Shown here: in pieces, positions 55,380 through 64,000 of the stretch
Position numbering within the stretch: position 1 is the first letter of the stretch
Layout: each line of letters begins with the position of its first letter
Source of the DNA: Azolla caroliniana
Lineage: Eukaryota > Polypodiophyta
Direction: 5' to 3'
Assembly: GCA_043228905.1 (NCBI GenBank)
Contig: JBHGNT010000004.1
Span: 9,424,001-9,488,000, forward strand
DNA length: 64,000 bases
Position numbers and translations under genes: made by a program
Notes under the pieces: model-generated
Databases searched by the model: none
Told to the model about the DNA's origin: nothing
Seen by the model: only the letters and a program-made list of their open reading frames with translations

Positions 55380-56815
55380 CCTCGAGGTCCATGCTTGCCG
55401 CTATGCCCAAAACCGTCCATATGGATGTCATCTTTACTACCAGGGCAAAGATCTCATCGAAGTCTACTCCTTTCTTTTGTTGGAAGCCCTTCACTATGAT
55501 TCGGGCCTTATACCTTGGTGGATTTCTAGCATCTCCCGGTTTCAACTTGTACACCCACTTGTTCCGGAGTGCTCTCTTCCCTTTTAGCAAATCCATCAGT
55601 TCATATGTGTGGTTCTCATGCAGGGAAACCATCTCATCCTGCATGGCACTCAACCACTTGCCACTGTGGGTGTCTCTCTTTGCTTCTTCGAATCTTTCCG
55701 GCTCCCCCTCATGCTCTTTCCGGTTAGCAACACATGCTCTGCATGAGGAATTCTCCGAGGGGCTCTTCTCTCTCGGAGAGGATATCTCCGTCCCTGGTTT
55801 CTAACTATCAATTCCTTCGTTTGTTCCTTATCTGAATCCGATTCAGGATCTTGTCTTGTTACGGTGTGTCCTTCTTCTTCTTCTTCTTCTTCTTCTTCGG
55901 TCAGTTCAGTTTCTTGTCCGTATCTAGACGGTTTGTCGAGTGTCATCCGGTTACCTCTCCGGTTTGCCTCTTCGGTCCGAACCGTTTCGGTTCAAACTCT
56001 TCTTAGAATCGGTAGTGCTGGTTTCTTTCTCTTTCCGGAAATGCTGGAAGTTCTTCTGGAAGTGCCCAGGCTTCCGACAATAGAAGCAAGTAGGCCTCCC
56101 GCTTGACTTCGACCTCGTCCCTGATTTGTCTCAATTTTGGGGACTCCCATACCGGCCTCTTCCCTAGTTGTGGTCATCTTCCGCAACCAAGGCCTTCGGA
56201 TTGGTTCCGGACTCCCGGTCCTTCCAACGAGCTTCTTCATCTTACAAGCTTGACTTGACTCTTGCGAGGGACAACTGTTTTCCTTCCGCCCCGGCGTTGC
56301 CCAATGTGACAACTAACGTCTCCCAGCTATCCGGGAGGGAACCGAGCAAGAGCAATGCGAGTACCTCATCGGTGAGAGGTACTTCCAGCGAGGTTGCTTT
56401 GTGTATTAGCCCTTGGAAGGCATTCATGTGCTCCGCCATACTAGAGTCGTCCTAGTACCGGAGCCTCACTAGCTTCCAGAATACCGAAACCCGATTAACG
56501 GCATTCTTGTTCTGGAACATGATGTCGATCTTCTCCCAGAGTTCATGAGCCTTAGTCTCTTCATTGAAGTTGTTGTGCAGGCTCATGACAATGAAGCACT
56601 GGATGTATGCCGTCATCTTAATGTGCATCATCTCCCACACTTTGGCGTCGATCTTATCCGGTCTCTTATCCCCGAAGTGAACCGGCAACCAAAGATCTTT
56701 AACCACCAGCATATCCCTCATCTTCAACTTCCACACTGAGTAGTTGGAGGGGTGAGCTTGAACATGTTGCTGAACGATTCTTCCATTTCCTGTGTTGTTT
56801 GCTTTGATACCAGAT
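55380..56815 (-). pseudogene. Copia H: gag and start of RT
   Basis: Gag (56810-56000) has YSVWKLKMRDMLVVKDLW, LWEKIDIMFQNKNAVNR and LLLGSLPDSWETLVVTL. A zinc-knuckle remnant CFYCRKPGHFQKN has its last Cys replaced. Protease and integrase are missing. The pre-RT linker has a run of nine Glu from a (CTT)n tract (55870-55900), RRYPLRERRAPRR, and RT block GVDFDEIFALVVKM (55440-55400). The frame stops where E is inserted. Confidence 0.85.
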
Positions 56816-57338
56816 TGAGGGAAATAGCGTGGAATTTTTCTTGGCCACAACCGAGTCTTGAATCACTTGTCGATGAGAATCAAACACAAAAATGGGAAGT
56901 AGGGAGATTGATACGCATACGCACACAAACAACGATAGAGGATACACAAGTTGTTTACGTGGAAAAACCCTAATAGGGAAAAAACCATGGGAGCCCATAG
57001 ACTCCAAATTATCACTATTTGAGAAAGGTACAATCAGAGACTCGGAGGCAACGACCTCGAGCTCTGTTTCTTCATCGAGTGGCGGTTACAACAGAGTATC
57101 GCTCTATATCTCTCTCTATATATATACAACAATTATGCACATACAAGAATAGGACAAAAACCTTACAAAGTGATTGCCCTAAGTCATATTTATACTTATA
57201 TGAACTTAGGGCTATTTAAAAATATAGCCTCAATAGGCTTACTGAAAACATATTTACAAATATGTCTTCTCTTCCGGTTCTCACCGGGTCCATCCGATCC
57301 ATAACCGGATACCATCCGGAGGGACCGATTTCCCAACA
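56816..57338 (-). repeat. 5' LTR of copia H
   Basis: This 523-bp LTR starts TGTTGGGAAATCGGTCCC on the minus strand and ends TTCCCTCA, two bases before the primer site CTGGTATCAAAGC (complement 56801-56813). It shares the TGTTGGG...GGTCCCT start and a region around AAGTCATATTTATA with the Y LTR. Confidence 0.88.
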
Positions 57339-59180
57339 TGGTACACATCATTAGTGTGCACCACATAAATCGATTTCCCATTACCAAATGACCAATCTTT
57401 CTATGGTTCCTCGACTACCAACTCTGGAATTGGGAAAACTAATATAGGCAATGCCAATATTGATTGCCAAATATACTCATATCAATGTGGTATATGAAAC
57501 TTATTTCTGATTGTCCGAAAGACTATCATTTTCCTACGTGACTCTAGAATACCATTTTCTACAATTACCAAACCTAGCCTTGCCATTCGATTAAGCTATG
57601 AATTTAGACTTTCTTTTCCCTCCCAGTGTAATATCCTTGAAGCTACCAACACCTCGAATGCCAATGAATTTATATCTTTTCTGCACTTAGGAGGCCTCCA
57701 ATTAATCAATTTCAAACACTGCTACCAAGAAAACACCAATTGTTGAACCATACTAGATTCTAAACACTTAAATTGTTGGGTACTATTAACAACATGCCAC
57801 CACGAAGCTGTAATTCTCGTTTTCCCATGGTAAATACCAACCTTTTCCACAAAATAAGTAATTATTTCTGCCCAAGGTTGGGTACCTAAGCACATACCTT
57901 TCAAAAGATTGAATCTTTGAGCCACCATATGATCTTCTAAATTGAGTAAAGCAGCACCCCCTAACTGTTTTTGAGTACAAATATTGTTCCATGATACCCA
58001 AATCCTACCAAGGTTTGTGTCTTTCTTCCATAGTGTATATTTAAGTGAACGAGCTAAATGATCAAAAGACATAGGAGATGCAACTTTTGGTATAAGTTTA
58101 ACCAAACCAACTTTTCATGAATCGGGCATTTTACCAAAACTCCACATTTCTTGGAATATCAGTGTTATAGGGGCTTTGAGTTCTTATAAAAAGGCTTTAA
58201 AAAACTCGTTTGTAATGCCATCCCAACCCGGGCTTTTATCAATTGCAAGATGTGATAATACATATTCCACCTCCTCCTCCTTTATATCCTCCTCCAATGC
58301 GATCATGTCATGTTGTCCATCACTCACCTTGACTGAGTTAAATAGCATCGATTGCGTTTGTGTTATGTCATCATTCATAATACAGTCTTGCCCAAAAAGA
58401 TTTGTGCAGTATTTAACACAATTATCAATAATCCCTTGTGGGTTTGTATTCAAAGTTCCATCAATCTCTACACTTACCACATTCATTCTAGCATGAGATG
58501 CCTGCAACCCATGGTAAAACTTATGTGAATTACAGTTGTGATCATGTACTTCATTTTTCAAGCATGCTATGGGACTTGTCTTATAAACTCTCCCACCAAT
58601 TGTCCCGTAGCATGCTTAGATTTATCATGTCCAAGAAAAGATGAATTAAATCTCAATGGTTGTCTCCCCAATAAAGATCTAAAACCATCCACAGTTTGAT
58701 GTGTGCATTCCAAAACAACTAGGAAATGATTTGATGATCCAATCCCCCTAACCACTTGCATAGTCAAAAACTCTAGCAAGAATGTATCATCATGCATAAT
58801 ATAAATGTGATCCAGTCTACTCCAAGTTTATCTATATTGTGCCGATTGAAAGGTATAACCAACACCATTTCCATTGATCCAAGTCCATGCATCATACCTT
58901 ACGACATCCATCATAAGCAAATCCCATACCTCTCTCAGTCAAGAGCATCCATCAAGCCATGCATCGAAGTAGATTGGCGCATCTCAAAACACATATTAAA
59001 ATCCCCTAACAAAAAACCGGATCTCCGATGAAGCAAAACTTGATTTAAGCATCTCCAAAGTTCCGTACAATGTCTTGCAACATTCGATCCATAAATACCA
59101 ACCACCCAAATTTGTTACCCTTCATAATTAACTTCAATCACCAAAAACCGACCATGTACATCACTTTGAACGACTACGGG
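57339..59180 (-). pseudogene. LINE endonuclease and RT remnants
   Basis: On the minus strand the endonuclease part includes SGFLLGDFNMCFEM (about 59010) and LDHIYIMHDD (about 58800), typical of apurinic-type LINE endonucleases. The RT fragment has HLAIDKSPGWDGITNEFF (58250-58190). It then jumps from LIPKVASP to a C-terminal part (GRIWVSWNNICTQKQLGG, 58040-57960), so the palm with its FADD motif is deleted. It ends at copia H (57338). Several stops are present. Confidence 0.78.
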
Positions 59181-59490
59181 TTTCAAGCTACCGTACGGCT
59201 CTGCTACCGGCCGAGCCCAGTTGTATTCTGTTTACCTTAATCAATTCTTTCCATAGTTCGGGTCGATCTCTTCTTGTTTCAAGTTTCATCTCTATTTCTT
59301 CCCTTTGTATCTGTTTCCTCGCTCTACCTGTGAGCTGCATGACACGGTTCCGTTCGCAAACATACACACTCGATGTCCCGCTTCCGGTAACCATCTAGGC
59401 ACACCGTCACGGTTGCTCTTCCTAGTCCCTATGACTCCTTGGTCTGGGACTCCCGTGGTCCTGCCCGTTTCAACACTTACTGGCTATATC
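59181..59490 (+). repeat. 5' LTR remnant of gypsy J
   Basis: This is the stretch between the LINE end and the primer site. It ends near GGCTATATCA. No second copy exists, so the limits rest on the primer site only. Confidence 0.5.
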
Positions 59491-59492
59491 AT

Positions 59493-59511
59493 TGGTGAAC
59501 CCGACGTGAAA
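59493..59511 (+). other. Primer-binding site of gypsy J
   Basis: TGGTGAACCCGACGTGAAA is identical to the site of gypsy M and one base different from that of N. Confidence 0.78.
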
Positions 59512-59534
59512 GGGGTAGCAGAGGAGTCCGGAGA

Positions 59535-60900
59535 TGAGAGGAAGTGAACTTGCCGAAGCAATGGTGGTGGCTGTAACCGCCTAATTGACGATCACTAGGG
59601 CACAAGCACCCTTGATAGGGCCATAGAAACGATGCTCGACAAGATAGGTCAGTTTAATGGGAAAGACGTAACAAGCTACCTGGAGACCTACAGGGCCGAG
59701 ATGTTGATGAGGAATATTCCAGAGGACAGACAGCTGTCCGGATTCCCTCGGGTCGTAACACCGAGCACCCATGCAGAGGTGCTCGAAGTGCAAGCAGACT
59801 GCCATAATTGGGCAGACTTCGAGGCGCGGTTGCTCGAGAAGTACGGCTTCGATGATTCTCTACAATTGTCGAAGAAGAACTTTATGGATTGGGTCGAGAG
59901 CCCCGACAAGGGACGGAATACATCAACTTTGCTTCAAGAGTTCGAAAAGCGGCTCGCTTGACTCTCGATGCTAGAACGGACCATGCTCCATACGAGCAAG
60001 GTCCTACTGTATGTGAAGTCGATCAACGTGCTTGACCGCGAAAAGGTTGGTTTCCTCTTGGAGACGGATGAAGGGCTCACGGTCTACTAGGCCATGGTTA
60101 AAAGATTTTGTAGCCGTTTCGATAAACCGTAGGATTGTAACGACGCGAGGTCGTCGACAACCGGTGCGGGTGCCGGGAGGAAGCCAGAGGAATCGATTCT
60201 GACGAGAGCGGACAAAAGGAGACAGTGACTTGAATCAGGCACGGCGCCAACCAATGTGGTCGCAAGACCGTCGGGGGGAGCGGATCTAGAGGAGCTAATG
60301 AAGATGGTGTGTGATCTCCAGATCGCTCAGGCTTGAAGGGTCGGCGGAGGCCAATCGCGCGACCAACGGCCACTAATTGACTAACGGTGTAAATGGTGTG
60401 ATGTCGTTGGCCATGCCTGAAGGGAGTGGGCCGACTTCGGCAAAGCGCTTAGAAGTAACGTGGTGTACCTTTGGAATGGTCGAGTTCATGCGAGTGACAC
60501 ATGAAGGCCGCACGAATTAAACACCAGATGAGGCGGCATGAAGAGGATAATGGAGGAGGCAGCAACACATCATGTCGAGGCCATTCACTACTCGATCCTG
60601 GCTGGCATCTGTGTGAGCGGAGAGAAAGCTACCGGCTCCGGGGCCGAATCAGGATTTTGGCCGCTACTACTAGAGGGCTTCCACGGAAAGAAATTGAAGA
60701 AGGAGGAAGTCAACCGCGCGGAGAGGCGGGTTCGTGAAGTTACCGGATGGAGCGATCCGGTTGAGGACAAGATCGGCTTCGTAGAAGCCGCATGGCAGAA
60801 CTGCAAGGTTCTGGTCAAGGACAAGTGGGCCGGAAAGGCCGGAGGGGTAGGCCCTTCGGGGAGTTACGACACCCGGAGCGGACCCAACTGACGTGATTCA
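59535..60900 (+). pseudogene. gag of gypsy J
   Basis: The frame near 59632 reads KIGQFNGKDVTSYLETYRAEM, DFEARLLEKYGFDDS and LLQEFEKRLA (to 59960). Then come stops and a second frame (60538-60891) with ESGFWPLLLEGFHGKKLKKEE. The zinc knuckle is hard to see, with RWCDVVGHA at about 60390-60415 as a candidate. It matches M gag in the N-terminal block. Confidence 0.72.
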
Positions 60901-61916
60901 CAAGAGAAAGAAAAGGGGAAGTTCTCGAGCTTCTAGTTAAGCTCAGAGATAGAGAAAACTGTGGACCTACGGAAGGTCCTCGAGGAGCGAATCCTTGATA
61001 GTCGCGTGTAACTCACGGTGCGGGAAGTGCTAGGAATAACAAAGAAAGAGTTTCACAATGGCATCATGGACCTGATAAAGAGGAAGCGACTCTCGACAGA
61101 GCTAGAGCCAAAGAAGCCGATCGAAGTAAAGGTGTCCTACATCAAAGAGGTTGTGATGGAAGAGAAGTTCCCAGACAACCACTATATGAACCCATACTAG
61201 GCCAGAGCGACAACGGAAACCCCCTGTCCGAATCCGGAACGTGAAAGAGCTGGTGGTGCCGCTAATCGACCACAGGTCAAAGATTAACTTAATTTCCATG
61301 GACTTCTACGAGAAGGGTAAATGGTCGATCAACACAAAGCATGGGTGGAAGATATGCACGGCGACCCACGCTACGGAGGAGGTTCATGGAGCGTGCCCAA
61401 ACGTCCGGGTGAAGGTCAGGGATGTGGAGATCGATCAACACTTCTTCGTATAGGAGACATCCTCCCATCCAGTGATTCTTGGTGAACCATACATTAGGGC
61501 GGCTCGTGTGGAGACCAAAGTGTTGGATAGCAGATCGGCATACGCAAGGGTAAAGAGCTAGGATGGTAAGCACTACTTCCAATTCCTGGCGGTGAGGCCA
61601 AATCATGAACAAAACCATGATTCTCTCGATGGCGAGGGCCGAGGGGATTTTTAGAGAGGACTATCAAGGCATGGGTCCGCGATAATCTAGACAACCGGAA
61701 GAATTCCCACACCTGTACCATAGGTAGGAAGTTTTGGCCCTCCGCTAGTGGAGGTTGTACCATAACCGACATCGATGGCCGAGAGAAGAAGCGGGTAGAA
61801 GGACCCTTGAAGGCTTGTGGCACCTTAGGCTCTGATGACGAGATTAGTGGCACCATGGAGGCGGTTTCATTCGATGACACTCTCGGAGAGATCGAGAGGA
61901 TGGCCAAAGAGGACCT
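60901..61916 (+). pseudogene. Protease region of gypsy J
   Basis: After VREVLGITKKEFHNGIMDL (61018-61075) there is a TAG at 61198. Then comes the protease motif VPLIDHRSKINLIS (61256-61297), with DHRS at the catalytic triplet where F has DHGS. A TAG at 61451 interrupts FFV...SSHPVILGEPYIRA. A loosely conserved linker leads to RT. Confidence 0.72.
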
Positions 61917-62870
61917 ATGCGAAATGTACGAAGTCATTGCGGACTTTGGAAGGATGGTCGGGTCAGATCAAATAGCCCAGTGAGCACGAAGTACAAGACT
62001 GTGGACTGGAAGGTGAGGCCAATCGTGGCTCCCTTGCCAGAGGATAGCTGGGAACGGATAAAAGGGGTCGCGGCCGACCCAAGTTTACGAAATCTGGCTG
62101 GCATAGGATATCGGTTCACCGACGAGATGCTACGAGAGCTCAAGATCGGTGGGGGTGGCTTCTTACTGCCTGCGGAGGAAGACCGGTTTCGAAGGATGCT
62201 GGAAAGGCATGGGAAAGGCTTCACACTCTCGCCAGGGGAGATCGGGTGCGTCGACATGATGATCGTGGATCCAATGGTGATCTTCACGGTACCGCACGTA
62301 CCGTGGAATCTCAGGTTGGTTTCTATGCCGAGAGCTCACATACCGAAGTTGACAGAGCTACTCAAACAAAAGATCGAGATGGGGGTCCTCGAGCCATCGA
62401 GCGCCCCAACTCGAATCGGTGATTTACCGTGCCAAAGAAGAACGGCACGCTACACTTCATTCAAGACCTGGAGCCGGTCAACAAAGTAACCATTCGAAAC
62501 GTAGGGATTGGGCCGACAATTGACGAGTTTGCGGAAGCCTTCATGGGAAGTTCGACCTACTCGGTCGGCGACTTATACTCTGGATATAACCAATTCCAGC
62601 TAGCCATAGAGAGTGGGGACATCATGACGATGCGAACTCCTCTCAGCTTGGTTCAGATGTGTACCTTGCCGCAAGGAGGGACCAACTCGGTGGCACACAT
62701 GGTGAATGCAATGATCAAGGTCTTGTAGGACTACATCTCGGACATCACCATGCCTTTCTTGGATGACATCCCGATCAAGGGATGTCCGGAGGAAGTGAAA
62801 GATGAATTGATCGGGCCGAACAGATGCCAGAGTTTTGTCGCGGCCCACATCTCCGACTGCAAGAAGATAT
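61917..62870 (+). pseudogene. Reverse transcriptase of gypsy J
   Basis: The frame 61917-62489 has IGGGGFLLPAEEDRF, GCVDMMIVDPMVIFTVPHVPW and AHIPKLTELLKQKIEMGVLEPS. A frameshift at about 62415 is followed by PKKNGTLHFIQDLEPVN, YSVGDLYSGYNQFQLAIES and CTLPQGGTNSVAHMVNAM. A TAG at 62727 comes just before MPFLDDIPIKGC (62750-62785), the palm motif. Otherwise the gene is well kept. Confidence 0.83.
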
Positions 62871-63313
62871 TGCAGAGGCGTGAGAGCGCTCAACTTACCT
62901 TCTCTGGGAAGAAGTCAGCTTTCGGACAATCCGAGATCCTCGTAGTGGGGCACCTGTGTGAACCATACTGCCGGAAACCGTCTCCGGCGAAAGTAGAGGC
63001 CATCTCCGCGATGAAGGAGGAATGGGGGTCGGTCTCGGAAGTCCAGAGATTCTTGGGAGCGTGCACCATCTACCACATTTGGATCCCACACTACCCACAC
63101 CTTGCCGAACCGCTCTACCGGTTGCTAAAGAAAGGTCAGAAGTTCAAATGGGGCACAGAGCACATAGGGGTTGTCCGGAAACTAAAGGAAAAGTTGACAG
63201 TAGCCCCAGCTCTCCGAAAATCGATATACAAGGCGGAAACTCCGGCTTACGTAACGATGGATACGATTCCAACCAGAATCGGGTGGGTGGTTAATCAGGA
63301 AGACAAGGACGGG
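62871..63313 (+). pseudogene. Gypsy J: RT connection and start of RNase H
   Basis: The frame continues with LTFSGKKSAFGQSEILVVGHL, EVQRFLGACTIYHIWIPHYPHL and LYRLLKKGQKFKWG. The RNase H start TMDTIPTRIGWVVNQEDKDG follows, and then at about 63313 the match to F stops. Confidence 0.83.
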
Positions 63314-64000
63314 ATATATTCATGATAATCTTGCAAATGGCTTTATTCAACATTCTCAATCTCCTACTGGCACTCCTATTTTTTTCGTTAAGAAGAAAGA
63401 AGGATGTTTACTTTTGGTCGTAGATTATCGAGGCTTGAACAAGATTATGATCCGAAATCGATATGCTCTACCATTGATTCCAAATCTCTTGGAATATCTC
63501 AGTGGGTCCAAATACTTCACAAGGCTAGACTTACAAGGTGCTTATAACCTTGTTCGTATTCGACCTTGTGATGAATGGAAAATTGCTTTTTGCACGTGAT
63601 ATGGTCACTTCGAGTACACAATAATGCCATTCGATTGTACAAATGCTCCAACAATTTTCCAACATATGGAAAATGATATCTTTCGAGATTTCCTTGATAT
63701 CTTCACACTAATTTACTTGGATGACATACTAATATACTTATAGACACAAGAGGAGCACGATAACCATGTTCGACAAGTTCTGCAACGATTACGGGAATTT
63801 GGTCTTTTTGCCAAACTCTGAGAAATGTTGGTTTGACCGCAATCAAGTGGAATTTCTAGGGTATATGATCTCTCTGGAAGGTATTTCTATAGATCCAAAG
63901 AAAGTACAAATGGTTCTAGATTGGAAGACACCAGGCTTAGTTCGCGACCTGCAATGTTTCTTGGGATTTGCAAATTTCTACCACAATTTCATCAGGAGTT
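63314..64000 (+). pseudogene. Chromovirus-like gypsy O: reverse transcriptase, cut by window end
   Basis: The sequence encodes HDNLANGFIQHSQSPTGTP, VVDYRGLNKIMIRNRYALP, FTRLDLQGAYNLVRIR, a TGA at 63598, [40 protein letters not shown] (palm, about 63690-63740), and [17 protein letters not shown] in a shifted frame. This is a classical Ty3 RT close to the chromovirus type seen in fungi and vertebrates. It carries two stops and a frameshift. The start of RT is missing because of the fusion to J, and the rest lies outside the window. Confidence 0.82.

Larger units (their letters stand above)
32909..57338 (-). mobile_element. Ty1/copia element H, old relative of Y, split by E
   Basis: Its own sequence is 57338-55380 and 34567-32909 on the minus strand. 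LTRs at 56816-57338 and 32909-33425 bound gag, RT and RNase H. E entered just before the RT block EQLDIK; the frame reads SMDLEVE on the right and VEQLDIKIAFLHGN on the left across the CTCTA duplication. Protease and integrase are deleted between the zinc knuckle (about 56060) and the pre-RT linker (about 55940). Sequence identity to Y is visible throughout pol, so both are one family of different age. Confidence 0.87.
32235..59180 (-). mobile_element. L1-like LINE, 5' truncated, split by copia H and its nested load
   Basis: Its own sequence is 59180-57339 plus 32908-32235 on the minus strand, about 2.5 kb. An endonuclease remnant, an RT fragment and a zinc-finger RVT (zf-RVT) tail appear in that order, then a T-run at 32237-32242 (poly-A on the minus strand). 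Removing H restores the frame: HTNDVY on one side and HKLVEDRAWL on the other, with a 4/5-matching target duplication (TGGTA/TGGTG). The 5' end is truncated inside the endonuclease. I found no target duplication for the LINE itself. Confidence 0.8.
59181..63313 (+). mobile_element. Ty3/gypsy element J (F/M family), truncated at both ends
   Basis: A short LTR remnant (59181-59490), the family primer site (59493-59511), gag, protease, RT and the first part of RNase H appear on the plus strand. At about 63313 RNase H changes into the RT of gypsy O. The 5' LTR is cut by the LINE end. GC content is higher than in M. Several stops make it inactive. Confidence 0.82.

Noticed and set aside
57339-59180. 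Host endonuclease or RNase gene
   Set aside because: The endonuclease motifs are followed by LINE RT and zf-RVT blocks and carry stops.

Overview
The window is eukaryotic repeat DNA, almost certainly nuclear DNA of a plant or close streptophyte relative with a large, transposon-rich genome. Three things point that way: Ty1/copia elements primed by an initiator-Met tRNA-type site (TGGTATCAGAGC), a Tat-like Ty3/gypsy lineage with a DGGS protease, and L1-type LINE remains. A DUF7869-type ORF and a gypsy family that looks like those of fungi suggest a non-seed plant or charophyte, but this is inference. I see no ordinary single-copy host gene, no CRISPR array and no bacterial-type operon. Nearly every base from 2.1 kb to the right end belongs to a retroelement or a retroelement fusion.

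Layout. 1-1.76 kb: 3' part of a DUF7869 ORF. 2.1-5.1 kb: degenerate copia element A (minus), inserted in gypsy M (minus, to 16.65 kb). M also carries copia B (6613-11290, target duplication GGGAT) and an internally deleted LTR derivative N (14286-15650). 16.65-26.2 kb: fragments of a Tat-like gypsy family L (plus) with a long extra 3' ORF, split by copia D1 (17429-21675, target duplication AAAAG). 26.2-31.97 kb: gypsy F (plus), same family as M.

32.2-59.2 kb is one nested stack. An L1-like LINE (minus) holds copia H (32909-57338). H holds copia E (34573-55374, target duplication CTCTA). E holds three separate insertions: gypsy G (35071-41791), a young and apparently intact copia Y (44395-49722, target duplication CGGTT) and copia D2 (51763-54892). 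59.2-63.3 kb: gypsy J, same family as F and M, fused at about 63.31 kb to a chromovirus-like gypsy O that runs off the window.

Only Y has an unbroken gag-pol (1358 codons), with LTRs that differ at one base in 606 by my reading. All other elements carry stops, frameshifts, internal deletions or fusions, so the region records repeated insertion followed by decay. The points most worth a second look are the extra 3' ORF of the L/G gypsy lineage, the inverted LTR end of G, the fungal-like F/M/J lineage with tRNA-like modules in its LTRs, and the insertion order given by the nested stack.
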